DNA of 64,000 nt from the NCBI GenBank assembly GCA_036381895.1, contig DASVBY010000002.1:16755-80754 (forward strand). The letters are read 5' to 3'. This DNA comes from JACQFZ01 sp036381895. Lineage in GTDB: Bacteria > Pseudomonadota > Gammaproteobacteria > Acidiferrobacterales > Sulfurifustaceae. Below, in pieces: positions 53,110-62,385 of this stretch. Positions within the stretch are counted from its first letter, which is position 1; each line of letters starts with the position of its first letter. The translations under genes were made by a program, and so were the position numbers. A model generated the notes under the pieces. It saw only the letters and a list, made by a program, of their open reading frames with translations, ran no database searches and was not told the DNA's origin.

Positions 53110-53814
53110 ATGAGTGATACGGCGGCGCGCCGGCCGATACGGAGCTACGTCCTGCGCCAGGGGCGCATGACCGAGGCGCAGCGTCGGGCGCTCGAACAGC
53201 TCTGGCCGCGCTACGGCGTGGCGCTCGGGGGCGAGACGCTCGATCTCGCGGCGCTCTTCGGCCGCGCCGCCCCCGTGGTTCTCGAGATCGGCTTCGGCAA
53301 CGGCGATGCGCTCGTTGCCGCCGCGCTCGCGCGACCCGACTGGAACTTCCTCGGAGCGGAGGTGCATCGGCCGGGCGTGGGCAGCCTGCTCCTCAAGCTC
53401 GCGCGCGCGGACATCGACAACGTGCGCGTCGTGCTCGCGGATGCGAACGACGTGCTCGCGCGCCTCGCGCCCGCGAGCCTGCACGGCGTGCACCTCTTCT
53501 TCCCGGATCCGTGGCCCAAGAAGCGCCACCACAAGCGCCGCCTGATGCAGCCCGCGTTCGCCGCGCGGCTGCGCGACGTGCTCGCACCCGGCGGCTACCT
53601 GCACTGCGCAACGGACTGGGAGGATTACGCGGCGCACATGCTCGCCGTGCTCGAGGCGACGCCGGGGCTCGCGAATGCCGCCGGCACCGGGCGCTACCCG
53701 GAGCGGCCGCCGTCGCGTCCGCTCACGCGCTTCGAGCGCCGCGGTGCGGCGGAAGGACGCCCGGCGCGCGATCTGCTGTTTCGGCGCGTGCCGGTACCCG
53801 ATCGGCTCGCGTAG
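53110..53814 (+). CDS. trmB: tRNA (guanine-N7-)-methyltransferase
   Basis: This encodes 234 residues from ATG 53110. SAM motif VVLEIGFGNGD, then FLGAEVHRPGVGSLLLKL, and the family signature HLFFPDPWPKKRHHKRRL; the C-terminal TRFERRG contacts tRNA. It makes m7G46 in tRNA. The N-terminus IRSYVLRQGRMTEAQRRALE is standard. It follows thiG by 104 bases on the same strand. Confidence 0.93.
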   Translation: MSDTAARRPIRSYVLRQGRMTEAQRRALEQLWPRYGVALGGETLDLAALFGRAAPVVLEIGFGNGDALVAAALARPDWNFLGAEVHRPGVGSLLLKLARADIDNVRVVLADANDVLARLAPASLHGVHLFFPDPWPKKRHHKRRLMQPAFAARLRDVLAPGGYLHCATDWEDYAAHMLAVLEATPGLANAAGTGRYPERPPSRPLTRFERRGAAEGRPARDLLFRRVPVPDRLA

Positions 53815-53867
53815 GCGCGCAGCCAGCGGTCGTCCGGCGGCGGCCGCAGACCGCGTACGCGCTCTCG

Positions 53868-54185
53868 CTACTCGCGCGCCGGATGCACGCCGCGCGCGCG
53901 CTCGTACTCCTCGACGAGCGCCCACTTCTGCTTCGGCGTGAGCAGCCGCACCGCGCATTCGCGCACGAGCGCTGCGGAGCGGCTCTCGCACTGCTCGTAG
54001 TAGCGCATCCGCACCGGGCGGCGGCTGCGGGTGTAGCGGGCAGCCGTGCCGTCGTTGTGCTGCTGCAGGCGGCGCTCGAGATCGTTCGTGATGCCGGTGT
54101 ACAGGGAACCGTCGCGGCACTCGACGATGTAGAGGTACCAGGGCCCGTCAGCGCCCGAGGACTTGGAGCCGGAACCGGCAGCCAT
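53868..54185 (-). CDS. GIY-YIG nuclease-domain protein
   Basis: This encodes 105 residues from ATG 54185. The core is WYLYIVECRDGSLYTGITNDLERRLQQHN, the short GIY-YIG form (here LYI...LYTG), with the conserved Arg in DLERR and the catalytic Glu expected in LVRECAVR. Proteins of this small YhbQ-like group are structure-related to homing endonucleases but mostly uncharacterised. It is convergent with trmB. Confidence 0.82.
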   Translation of the reverse strand: MAAGSGSKSSGADGPWYLYIVECRDGSLYTGITNDLERRLQQHNDGTAARYTRSRRPVRMRYYEQCESRSAALVRECAVRLLTPKQKWALVEEYERARGVHPARE

Positions 54186-54247
54186 GGGTTCGAATGCGTG
54201 CAGTCGTCGTGATATCGATCGGGGAGCGCCGGCGGCGCCGGCGTGCG

Positions 54248-55093
54248 TCAGTTCAGTCGCGCCACCATGCGTTCGAGGTCGACGATGCGGCGGTGCAGGT
54301 CGCCGGCGTTCGGATCCATCGGGTTGAGCGACAGATAGCGGCGCAGGTCCGCGAGCGCGGGGCGGAAGCACTCGAGCCGTTCGTACAGCTGCGCCCGCTC
54401 GCGCACTTCTTCCGCGAGATCCGGGGCGATCAGCAGGATCCGGTCGAGCACCGTGAGCGCCCGGTCGTAGCGCTGGTTCCGGACATAGATCGCTTTGAGG
54501 TTGCGCAGCATGCGGACCAGGATTTCCTTCTTCCCGGCGGCCTGCAGCAGCGGCGCGAGCGGCGCGCGCGGTGCGTGCTCTTCGCCGAAGCGGTCGCGCA
54601 GCCGCTGCACCAGGTCCTCCTCGCTCAGCACGACGCCGCCGAGGAACGGGTCGAGCACCACGTCGCCCTCGTCGGTCTCGGTCTTGACCAGGAAATGCCC
54701 GGGAAACGAGACACCCTGCAGTGAAAGGCCGAGCCGCTGCCCGATCTCCATGTACAGGATCGACAAGGTGATCGGGATACCGAGCTTGCGGTCGAGCACC
54801 TCGTTCAGGAAGCTGTTGCGCGGATCGTAGTAGTCGTCGGTGTTGCCGCTGAACCCCTGCTGCTCGAACAGGAAGTCGTTGAGCGCGACCAGCGTGTCTT
54901 CGAACGAGGGCTCGGCCGGGAGCTGGCGCCGCACACCGGCGGCGAGCTCGTCGAGGCGGTGCAGATAGCGTGCGATGTCGAGATCGGGGTATTCGTCCGC
55001 CGCGACGAGCAGCGCCGCCTCTGCCAGGTTGAGCTCCTCCTCGGGGCGCGCCAGGATTTCCTTGAGTCGATTCGCGGTCGTAGTGTGCATCAT
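54248..55093 (-). CDS. SirB1-family protein (transglutaminase-like + TPR)
   Basis: This encodes 281 residues from ATG 55093 (an adjacent second ATG is at 55090). The first 160 residues are the SirB1 N-terminal transglutaminase-like fold: LNDFLFEQQGFSGNTDDYYDPRNSFLNEVLDRKLGIPITLSILYMEIGQRLGL in segments, then VSFPGHFLVK. The C-terminal third has TPR-like helices (YVRNQRYDRALTVLDRILLIAPD; ECFRPALADLRRYLSLNP). The usual catalytic cysteine is not obvious, as in other SirB1 proteins. Function unknown. Confidence 0.85.
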   Translation of the reverse strand: MMHTTTANRLKEILARPEEELNLAEAALLVAADEYPDLDIARYLHRLDELAAGVRRQLPAEPSFEDTLVALNDFLFEQQGFSGNTDDYYDPRNSFLNEVLDRKLGIPITLSILYMEIGQRLGLSLQGVSFPGHFLVKTETDEGDVVLDPFLGGVVLSEEDLVQRLRDRFGEEHAPRAPLAPLLQAAGKKEILVRMLRNLKAIYVRNQRYDRALTVLDRILLIAPDLAEEVRERAQLYERLECFRPALADLRRYLSLNPMDPNAGDLHRRIVDLERMVARLN

Positions 55094-55469
55094 GCTGCGT
55101 GAGCGATTTCTTCGGTAACTATAGCAAAGACATCGTGCACATCCGGGCACCGGTGCATGCGGGTGCCGTTTTTCGTCACACCGGCCGCACGGTCTTGGCT
55201 GCGGCTAGCGCCGGGAAGTGCGCGAAGCGCAAGACATTTGGCGCACGCTGGTGTACGGCTCGCGCCACGTGCTGCGCGGCCGCTCCCGGGCTGAGTGGTG
55301 CGTGTGCGCGCGTGCGCACACCGCTGCATGGTTGACACGCGCGGCCGCGGCGCCTTGCGATCGACGCGCGCGACGCCTCGCGCCGTCGGCGCGGCGCTCA
55401 CGGACGCGTTCACCGCCCGCGCAGGCGAGTTATAATCGGCGTCGATCTCCGGCCCCGGCCGCTTCGCGC
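55094..55469. other. Divergent intergenic region with promoter
   Basis: About 375 bases without a gene. On the right side TTCACC (55409-55414) and TATAAT (55431-55436), 16 bases apart, form a good sigma-70 promoter for the gene at 55470. The rest shows no recognised element. Confidence 0.55.
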
Positions 55470-56198
55470 ATGCAGACGAGCACTCCCGAGTTCACTCCCT
55501 ATGGCTGGCCGGAGCCGACCGCGCTCTACCTGCAGCCGACCGCGTTCCTCGATTTCGAGCATCCGGACGTGGCGCGGTTCACCGACGACGCCGTTCGCGG
55601 CGCCCGCACCCCGACCGAGCGCGCCGTGCGTCTCTTCTACGCGGTGCGCGACGGCATCCGCTACGACCCCTACAGCGTGCGGCTGCGGCCGCGCGCTTTC
55701 AGCGCCAGTACGGTCGTGCGCGACGGCCGCGCCTTCTGCATCCCGAAAGCGGTGCTGCTCGCTGCGGCCGCGCGGCGCGCGGGAATTCCGAGCGCCATCG
55801 GTTTGAGCGACGTGGTGAACCATTTCACTACGCCGAAGCTGAAGCAGGCGATGGGCGGACGCGAGGTCTTCATCCATCACGGCTGCGCCGCGCTCTACCT
55901 CGAGGGACGCTGGGTCAAGGCGGTGCCGGCATTCGACCGCGCGCTCTGCGCGCGCATGGGCGTTCCGCCGACCGAGTTCGACGGCAGCGCCGATGCGATC
56001 CTGCAGCAGTTCGATGCCGCGGGCACGCGCCACATCAGCTACCTGCGCGATCACGGCTTCTGGTCCGATCTGCCGTTCCGGCGCATTCGCGACGATTTCC
56101 GCGGCTTCTATCCTGCGACGCTGTGGGGCGGCCAGGTGCACGATCCGGGCTTTGCGGCCGGCGCCGAGCGCGACCGGACGTCGAACGAAGCCGTATGA
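55470..56198 (+). CDS. Transglutaminase-like (cysteine protease fold) protein
   Basis: This encodes 242 residues from ATG 55470, 27 bases after a predicted transcription start. The transglutaminase core has RAVRLFYAVRDGIRYDPY, the catalytic cysteine in GRAFCIPKAVLLAAAARRAGIPSA, the histidine in FIHHGCAALYLEGRWVKA and Asp in VPAFDRALC. Bacterial members are peptidases or amide-modifying enzymes. No signal peptide is seen, so it is cytosolic. It precedes the CoA-transferase-family gene by 54 bases on the same strand. Confidence 0.82.
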   Translation: MQTSTPEFTPYGWPEPTALYLQPTAFLDFEHPDVARFTDDAVRGARTPTERAVRLFYAVRDGIRYDPYSVRLRPRAFSASTVVRDGRAFCIPKAVLLAAAARRAGIPSAIGLSDVVNHFTTPKLKQAMGGREVFIHHGCAALYLEGRWVKAVPAFDRALCARMGVPPTEFDGSADAILQQFDAAGTRHISYLRDHGFWSDLPFRRIRDDFRGFYPATLWGGQVHDPGFAAGAERDRTSNEAV

Positions 56199-56252
56199 AC
56201 GGGTGCAGGCGGCCGGGATCCGCGCCGGCGCGCGCCGCACGGAGGCGCTGAC

Positions 56253-57428
56253 GTGGCCGGACCGCTGGCGGGCGTACGCGTCGTCGAGCTGGCCGGTATC
56301 GGGCCGGGTCCGTTCGCCGGCATGCTGCTCGCGGACATGGGCGCCGAGGTCGTGCGCATCGACCGCGTGCCTGCGGCGGGCGGCGGCACGCTCGCCGCGG
56401 CGCTGCGCAGCGACAGCGCGGTCGATCGCGGGCGCCGCTCCATCGCGATCGATTTGAAGCATCCCGGCGGGGTCGAGGCGGCGCTGCGGCTCATCGAGCG
56501 CGCTGACGCGTTGATCGAAGGCTTCCGTCCCGGGGTCGCCGAGAAGCTCGGCCTCGGGCCGGCCGTGTGCCATGCGCGCAACCCGAGGCTCGTCTACGGG
56601 CGGATGACCGGCTGGGGCCAGTCGGGTCCGCTCGCGCACGCGGCCGGACACGACATCAACTACATCGCGCTCTCGGGCGCGCTGCACGCGATCGGTCCCG
56701 CGGATCGGCCGCCGCCGCCGCCGCTCAACCTCGTCGGCGATTACGGCGGCGGCGGAATGCTGCTTGCGCTCGGCGTCGTCGCCGCACTCTACGAGGCGCA
56801 GCACTCCGGGCGCGGCCAGGTGATCGACGCGGCGATGACCGACGGCGCCGCGCTCCTCATGGCGCCGCTGTACGCACTCATGGCGAAGGGCTTCTGGCGC
56901 GACGAGCGCGAGAGCAACATGCTCGACGGCGCCGCGCCGTTCTACGGCACCTACGAGTGCGCCGACGGGCGCTACATCGCGATCGGCGCCCTCGAGCCGC
57001 AGTTCTACCGGGAACTGCTCGAGCGCTGCGGCGTCGACGACCCGGCGCTCGTCGAGCAGTGGGATCGTACGGCGTGGCCGGAGCAGCGCACGCGGCTCGC
57101 GGCGCTCTTCCGCACGCGCACGCGCGACGACTGGTGCGCGCTGCTCGAAGGCAGCGACGCCTGCTTCGCGCCGGTGCTGTCGATGCACGAGGCCCCGAAG
57201 CACCCGCACAACGCCGCGCGCGGAACCTTCGTGAAGTCGGGGGATGCGGTGCAGCCGGCGCCGGCGCCGCGCTTCGAGCGCACGCCGAGCCGCCTGCCGG
57301 GGCCGGCGCCCGCGATCGGGGCGCAGACGGTCGAGCTCCTGCGCGAGCTCGGCTACACGCCGGACGCGATCGAGGCCTTGATCGAGGCGAAGGCGGTGTA
57401 CGCGGCTCCGGCAACCGCCGAATCCTGA
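56253..57428 (+). CDS. CaiB/BaiF-family alpha-methylacyl-CoA racemase
   Basis: This encodes 391 residues from GTG 56253. The opening GVRVVELAGIGPGPFAGMLLADMGAEVVRIDR is standard for class III CoA-transferase fold. The racemase-specific catalytic pair appears as AGHDINYIALSGAL (His near 130) and VGDYGGGGMLLALG (Asp near 155). RSIAIDLKHPGG and MTGWGQSGP bind CoA. It epimerises 2-methylacyl-CoA esters in branched-chain fatty acid or sterol breakdown. A formyl- or succinyl-CoA transferase role is less likely given the GDYGGGG motif. Confidence 0.86.
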   Translation: MAGPLAGVRVVELAGIGPGPFAGMLLADMGAEVVRIDRVPAAGGGTLAAALRSDSAVDRGRRSIAIDLKHPGGVEAALRLIERADALIEGFRPGVAEKLGLGPAVCHARNPRLVYGRMTGWGQSGPLAHAAGHDINYIALSGALHAIGPADRPPPPPLNLVGDYGGGGMLLALGVVAALYEAQHSGRGQVIDAAMTDGAALLMAPLYALMAKGFWRDERESNMLDGAAPFYGTYECADGRYIAIGALEPQFYRELLERCGVDDPALVEQWDRTAWPEQRTRLAALFRTRTRDDWCALLEGSDACFAPVLSMHEAPKHPHNAARGTFVKSGDAVQPAPAPRFERTPSRLPGPAPAIGAQTVELLRELGYTPDAIEALIEAKAVYAAPATAES

Positions 57429-57472
57429 GCAATGCGCGGCCGACGGCTCAGGCGCGCTCGCCCGTCGCGCCT

Positions 57473-59845
57473 TCAGCCGCGGTTGTTCGCGAGGTACAGC
57501 CAGGTATCGACGACCGCGTCGGGGTTGAGCGAGATGCTCTCGATGCCTTCCTCGACCAGCCATTCGGCCAGATCCGGGTGATCCGACGGGCCCTGGCCGC
57601 AGATGCCGACGTACTTCCCCGCCTTGCGGCAGGCCTGGATCGCCTGGTGGAGCAGCGCCTTGACCGCCGGATCGCGCTCGTCGAACTGCCCGGCCACCAC
57701 CCCGGAGTCGCGATCGAGGCCGAGGGTGAGCTGCGTGAGGTCGTTCGAGCCGATGGAGAAGCCGTCGAAGTGCTCGAGGAAGCGCTCGGCGAGGAGCGCG
57801 TTCGACGGGATCTCGCACATCATCACGACCTTGAGTTCGTTGACGCCGCGCTTCAGGCCGTTCGCCGCGAGCAGCTCCACGACCGCGCGGCCTTCCTCCA
57901 CGGTGCGCACGAACGGCACCATCACCCACACGTTGGTGAAGCCCATGACGTCGCGCACCTGCTTGAGCGCCCGGCACTCGAGCTCGAAGCAGTCGCGGAA
58001 CGATGCCGCGATGTAGCGCGACGCCCCGCGGAACCCGAGCATCGGGTTCTCCTCGTGCGGCTCGTAGCGGTTGCCGCCGATCAGATTGGCGTACTCGTTC
58101 GACTTGAAATCGGACAGGCGCACGATGACCGGCTTCGGATGGAACGCGGCGGCGAGTGTGGCGATCCCTTCCGCGAGCTTCTCGACGTAGAAGCGCACCG
58201 GTTCGCCGTAGCCGGCCGCCCGCAGGTCGATCGCGCGGCGCACGTCGTCCGGCTGCTCGGCGTAGTTCAGCACCGCCTTCGGGTGCACGCCGATCATGCG
58301 GTTGATGATGAACTCGAGCCGCGCGAGCCCGACGCCCTCGTTCGGCAGCCACTGGAAATCGAACGCGCGCTCCGGATTGCCGACGTTCATCATGATCTTG
58401 ACCGGGATCGGCGGCATCTGTCCGAGGTTGATCTCGCGCACCTCGAAGTCGAGCCGGCCCGCGTACACGCGCCCGGTCTCGCCTTCGGCGCAGGAGACCG
58501 TGACCTCGGCGCCCGGCGCAATGGCCTCGGTCGCGTCGCCGCAGCCGACTACCGCGGGGATGCCGAGCTCGCGCGCGACGATCGCGGCGTGGCAGGTGCG
58601 CCCGCCCCGGTTGGTGACGATCGCCGCGGCGCGCTTCATGACGGGCTCCCAGTCGGGGTCGGTCATGTCCGCGACCAGCACTTCGCCCGGCCGCACCTGA
58701 TCGAGCTCGGCGGTGGTCTGCACCACGCGTGCCGGACCCGCACCGATGCGTGCGCCGATCGCGCGCCCCTGCGCCAGCACCTGGCCGCTGCCCTTCAGCC
58801 GGAAGCGCTGCAGCGTGTCGTGCCGCGCCCGGCTCTTCACGGTTTCCGGACGCGCCTGCAGGATGTAGAGCTTGCCCGTTACCCCGTCCTTGCCCCACTC
58901 GATGTCCATCGGCCGGCCATAGTGCTCCTCGATCACGAGCGCCTGGCGCGCGAGGTCCTCGACCTCGGCGTCCGTGAGGCAGAACGCGAGCTGCTCGGCG
59001 CGCGGCACCGGCACGGTTTCGGTGGTGGCGCCGTCGCTGCGGGCGCTCGCGTAGATCATCTTGATCGCCTTCTCGCCGCGGGTGCGCCTGATGATCGCGG
59101 GCCGGCCGGCGCGCAGCGTCGCCTTGTGCACGTAGAACTCGTCGGGGTTCACCGCACCCTGGACCACGGTCTCGCCGAGGCCGTAGGAAGCGGTGATGAA
59201 GACCACGTCGCGGAATCCCGACTCGGTGTCGAGCGTGAACATCACGCCGCTCGCGCCGCGGTCGCTGCGGACCATCTGCTGGATCCCGGCGGAGAGCGCC
59301 ACGCCCTCGTGCTCGAAGCCGTGGTGCGCGCGGTAGGCGATGGCACGATCGTTATAGAGCGAGGCGTACACGCGCCGCACTGCGGCGAGCACGGCCGGGA
59401 GTCCCTGCACGTTGAGGTAAGTCTCCTGCTGCCCGGCGAAGGACGCTTCCGGCAGGTCCTCGGCGGTGGCCGAGGAGCGCACCGCGACCGCGAAGTCCGC
59501 GCCGGCGCGGCGTTCGAGCGCGTGGTAGGCGTCGGCGATGGCGCGCTCGAGCGCGTCGGGCAGGGGCGCCGCCTCGATCCAGCCGCGAATTTCGCGGCCG
59601 GCCGCGGCGAGCGCCGCGACGTCCTCGACGTCGAGGCCGGCGAGGCGCGCGCGGATGCGCTCGGTCAGGCCGCCGGATTCGAGGAACGCGTGAAACGCCT
59701 CGGCCGTGGTGGCGAAGCCGCCCGGGACGCTCACTCCGGCGGCGCTCAGATGCTGGATCATTTCGCCGAGGGAGGCGTTCTTGCCGCCGACGCGGGCGAC
59801 GTCCGCCATCCCCAACGCCTCGAAGCCCACGACCCAATCGTTCAT
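57473..59845 (-). CDS. ppsA: Phosphoenolpyruvate synthase
   Basis: This encodes 790 residues, the family's normal length. The N-terminal ATP-grasp domain starts VVGFEALGMADVARVGGKNASLGEM. The phosphohistidine domain has GGRTCHAAIVARELGIPAVVG with the catalytic His. The C-terminal PEP/pyruvate barrel has RLEFIINRMIGVHP and GFSIGSNDLTQLTLGLDRDSG. It converts pyruvate and ATP to PEP, AMP and phosphate during gluconeogenesis. The regulator that inactivates it, PpsR, is encoded divergently next door. Confidence 0.95.
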   Translation of the reverse strand: MNDWVVGFEALGMADVARVGGKNASLGEMIQHLSAAGVSVPGGFATTAEAFHAFLESGGLTERIRARLAGLDVEDVAALAAAGREIRGWIEAAPLPDALERAIADAYHALERRAGADFAVAVRSSATAEDLPEASFAGQQETYLNVQGLPAVLAAVRRVYASLYNDRAIAYRAHHGFEHEGVALSAGIQQMVRSDRGASGVMFTLDTESGFRDVVFITASYGLGETVVQGAVNPDEFYVHKATLRAGRPAIIRRTRGEKAIKMIYASARSDGATTETVPVPRAEQLAFCLTDAEVEDLARQALVIEEHYGRPMDIEWGKDGVTGKLYILQARPETVKSRARHDTLQRFRLKGSGQVLAQGRAIGARIGAGPARVVQTTAELDQVRPGEVLVADMTDPDWEPVMKRAAAIVTNRGGRTCHAAIVARELGIPAVVGCGDATEAIAPGAEVTVSCAEGETGRVYAGRLDFEVREINLGQMPPIPVKIMMNVGNPERAFDFQWLPNEGVGLARLEFIINRMIGVHPKAVLNYAEQPDDVRRAIDLRAAGYGEPVRFYVEKLAEGIATLAAAFHPKPVIVRLSDFKSNEYANLIGGNRYEPHEENPMLGFRGASRYIAASFRDCFELECRALKQVRDVMGFTNVWVMVPFVRTVEEGRAVVELLAANGLKRGVNELKVVMMCEIPSNALLAERFLEHFDGFSIGSNDLTQLTLGLDRDSGVVAGQFDERDPAVKALLHQAIQACRKAGKYVGICGQGPSDHPDLAEWLVEEGIESISLNPDAVVDTWLYLANNRG

Positions 59846-59972
59846 GCTCTGTCTCCGCCCGAAAAGCGCGTTCGCTGCCGGCAGATTATCGCCGATTCGC
59901 CGGCGCAAGGAACCCGCGACGGCAGCGCCCGGGTCATATACCATCACGACGAATCCATTTCCCGGCGCGCTC

Positions 59973-60791
59973 ATGGAACGCGACGTTTTCTTCGTCTCGG
60001 ACCGCACCGGCATCACGGCCGAAACGCTCGGGCTCAGTCTGCTCACGCAGTTCAACGGCATTTCCTTCAAGAAGCACACCCGGCGGTTCGTCGATACGCT
60101 GGAGAAAGCCCGTGCGGTGGCGGAGGAGATCGGCCAGGCCGCGCAGGCGGGGGCATTGCCGCCGATCGTTTTCGCCACCCTCATCGATGAACAGATGCGA
60201 GCCGCGGTCGCGGCGGCCGACTGCGTGCTGTTCGACCTCGTGGATACGTTCATTCAGCCGCTCGAAGTCGCACTCGGGCAGAAGTCGAGCCACACGATCG
60301 GCCGTGCACGCAGCATCGTGGATCAGTCGAAGTACACCGTGCGCATGGACGCGGTGAACTTCGCGCTCATGACCGATGACGGGCTGCACACGCAGGATTA
60401 CGGGCGGGCGGACGTCGTGATTCTCGGGGTCTCGCGTTCCGGCAAGACGCCGACCTGCCTTTATCTGGCATTGACGTTCGGGATCTACGCCGCCAACTAT
60501 CCGCTCACCGAGGAAGACCTCACCGAGCCGCGGCTGCCGCCGGTGCTGGCGCCGCTGCGCTCGCGGCTGTTCGGTCTGACGATCGACCCGGAGCGGCTGC
60601 AACAAGTGCGGCGCGAGCGCAAGGTCGGCAGCGCCTACGCGTCGCTCAAGCAGTGTCAATACGAGACGGCGCAGGCCGAGGCGCTGTTCCGCGCGGAGAA
60701 CATCCCCTATCTCGCGACGACGACGATGTCGGTCGAGGAGATCGCGACCACGGTGCTGCACCATATGAAGCTGCAGTGGCGGCTGTCCTGA
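59973..60791 (+). CDS. ppsR: PEP synthase regulatory protein (kinase/pyrophosphorylase)
   Basis: This encodes 272 residues. It begins VFFVSDRTGITAETLGLSLLTQF, the DUF299 signature. The P-loop is VILGVSRSGKTPTCLYLA, and the C-terminal half has RLFGLTIDPERLQQVRRERKVGS. It phosphorylates PEP synthase with ADP as donor to switch it off and removes the phosphate with inorganic phosphate to switch it on. The divergent ppsA-ppsR pair with 127 bases between is the standard arrangement. Confidence 0.93.
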   Translation: MERDVFFVSDRTGITAETLGLSLLTQFNGISFKKHTRRFVDTLEKARAVAEEIGQAAQAGALPPIVFATLIDEQMRAAVAAADCVLFDLVDTFIQPLEVALGQKSSHTIGRARSIVDQSKYTVRMDAVNFALMTDDGLHTQDYGRADVVILGVSRSGKTPTCLYLALTFGIYAANYPLTEEDLTEPRLPPVLAPLRSRLFGLTIDPERLQQVRRERKVGSAYASLKQCQYETAQAEALFRAENIPYLATTTMSVEEIATTVLHHMKLQWRLS

Positions 60792-60843
60792 CGGGCAGGC
60801 CGCGGCGGGCCGGCGAGGCGGGGCGGCGATCGTACCCGGTGTT

Positions 60844-61770
60844 TCAGGGAACCGGGAAACAGGCGAGGTCTTCGGCGTACGCGACCGGGCCCCTGTAGCT
60901 CGAGGGTCCGCCGTTGCCGCGCATCTCTGTCGGAACGCCGCCCGCGACGATCAGGTGCTTCGCACGCGCGCGCTCGGCGAGGCGCGCGATTCCGGCGAGC
61001 GCCGCCGGGGTGTGCGCGCCGGCGACGACGACGTCGGCGTTCGCAGCGAAGCGCACCAGGCGGCCGCTCTCGCCAGCGCCAGGCGTATCGATGAATACGA
61101 TGCGGCGCCCGCGGGCGACGACGCGCCAGGCGAGCGCCGGCGCGCCCTCGCGCGCGAGCGCGGTCGCGCTCACGCGCAGGTCCGCGCTTCGATGTACTTC
61201 CCAGATTTCCGCTCTTTCGCGCCGCACGCCCACGCGCTCTGTCGGGGCGCGCGCGTCGTGGGGATCGAGCCGAAAGCCCTCGGCGGCGAGCGGATTCAGC
61301 ACGATGCCGAGATGACGGTAGGCGCCGCGTGCGCCGTCGAGCAGTGCGCGAGTGTAGTTGACCGTCGACGGTGCGAGGCGGCCGCCGGGCGGACCGTAGA
61401 CCGGCAGCGTCCGGCGGCGCTCCTCGCGCAGCGCCGCGGCGACGAGCGCGGGGAAGTCCAGCGTGTGGCCGGCATGCACGCGGGTGAAGAGTGCGACGTC
61501 GAGATCGGAGGCGCGCGCACCGCTTTGCGCGAAGCGCAGCGCCGCGCCGGGACCGAAGTCGACGAGCACCCGCGCCTTGCCGTCGACCCAGACGAGATGG
61601 CTGCTCGCCGCGCGCCCGCCCGCGAGCTCCGGTCCGCCGCTGCCGAGCACCTGCAGCTGTAGCCCGCCGGCGCCGCAGCTCGCCGGTGCGGGCTCCGTTG
61701 CGTGTGCGCGCACGCTCGCGGGCGCGAGCGCGAGCAGCGCGGCGAGGAGGAGAGAGCGCGCGCCGGTCAA
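60844..61770 (-). CDS. Exported metallo-beta-lactamase-fold protein with degraded metal motif
   Basis: This encodes 308 residues from TTG 61770, which overlaps the stop of the Rof-like gene (TTGA) and gives a signal peptide (SLLLAALLALAPASVRAHA). The fold is seen in LQLQVLGSGGPELAGGRAASSHLVWVDGKARVLVDFGPG. The metal site that normally reads HxHxDH reads RVHAGH in FTRVHAGHTLDF, and the later His after VVAGAH is followed by no LTH motif. So one or more zinc ligands are missing and hydrolase activity is doubtful. It is the last of three overlapping genes. Confidence 0.7.
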   Translation of the reverse strand: MTGARSLLLAALLALAPASVRAHATEPAPASCGAGGLQLQVLGSGGPELAGGRAASSHLVWVDGKARVLVDFGPGAALRFAQSGARASDLDVALFTRVHAGHTLDFPALVAAALREERRRTLPVYGPPGGRLAPSTVNYTRALLDGARGAYRHLGIVLNPLAAEGFRLDPHDARAPTERVGVRRERAEIWEVHRSADLRVSATALAREGAPALAWRVVARGRRIVFIDTPGAGESGRLVRFAANADVVVAGAHTPAALAGIARLAERARAKHLIVAGGVPTEMRGNGGPSSYRGPVAYAEDLACFPVP

Positions 61771-62021
61771 GCGGGCTCCATGTGCTCGATGCGGTCGAGG
61801 CGCACCTGCGCGCGCCTGCCGGAGGGCAGCAGGCAATGCAGGAACTCCTCGCCCGCGCGGGTCTCGAGGTCGAGCGGCAGCACCGGCAGCGCGTAGCAGA
61901 CGTTGCCGTCGCGCCAGCGCAGATTCAGCCGGCGGCGCCGGATGATCGCCAATTCGTACTCGGAGTAGAGCTCGCACGCGATCGGCCGGTAGCCCGATTC
62001 GCTTTCGTCAGTCCTGTTCAC
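61767..62021 (-). CDS. Rof-like (Rho-binding antiterminator) small protein
   Basis: This encodes 84 residues from GTG 62021, inside the end of the CPXCG gene (14-base overlap). YRPIACELYSEYELAIIRRRRLNLRWRDG in segments matches the opening YxPIxCxxYxxLELAC of Rof/YaeO, and FLHCLLPSGRRAQVRLDRIEHM matches its end. Rof binds Rho and inhibits termination in E. coli. The middle is longer here (VCYALPVLPLDLETRAGE), so function is inferred only. Confidence 0.62.
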   Translation of the reverse strand: MNRTDESESGYRPIACELYSEYELAIIRRRRLNLRWRDGNVCYALPVLPLDLETRAGEEFLHCLLPSGRRAQVRLDRIEHMEPA

Positions 62022-62196
62022 GCCGCAGTTCCAGGTCGAGCAGCGCCGCGTCCAGGCCCACCGTGATCCGGAAGACGATCGGCCGGCAGCATACCTGGCA
62101 GTCTTCGACGTACTCCTGGTTCCCGCCGCTCGCATCGATGGCGGTTTCGAAGGTTTCGCCGCAGTACGGACACCGGACGGCACTGAATTCGATCAT
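62008..62196 (-). CDS. CPXCG-motif cysteine-rich zinc-ribbon protein
   Basis: This encodes 62 residues. Two zinc-binding pairs are visible: CPYCG (residues 9-13) and CQVCC (about 33-37), followed by RPIVFRITVG. This is the compact CPXCG family found in many gammaproteobacteria and betaproteobacteria; its function is unknown. It is first in the overlapping trio with the Rof-like and beta-lactamase-fold genes. The 189 bases upstream hold no gene. Confidence 0.82.
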   Translation of the reverse strand: MIEFSAVRCPYCGETFETAIDASGGNQEYVEDCQVCCRPIVFRITVGLDAALLDLELRREQD

Positions 62197-62385
62197 AGCG
62201 TACGACGGCCGCGCTGCGCCTGCCGTCGCCTCGCAAGGTTCCGGAAGAAAATAATAGAAGGCGGCGCGGCCGGTGGATACGGGTATCGGGGGTGAATGTC
62301 GGTCCCGCTCGACGAGGAGGCGGGAGCAGTGCGCTCGCGCGCGAACGCAGCGGCTCCCTGCTGTCCCCGGGTGCCCCCGAGCGAG

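Noticed and set aside
55410..58898. A minus-strand open frame of more than 1,100 codons over the transglutaminase-like and racemase genes
   Set aside because: It is antisense to well-supported genes and has an Arg/Ala-rich composition expected from third-position GC bias; only its right part overlaps ppsA, in another frame.
56567..60190. A plus-strand open frame of about 1,200 codons across ppsA
   Set aside because: It is antisense to ppsA, which has all its motifs; the frame is open only because of GC-rich codon use.
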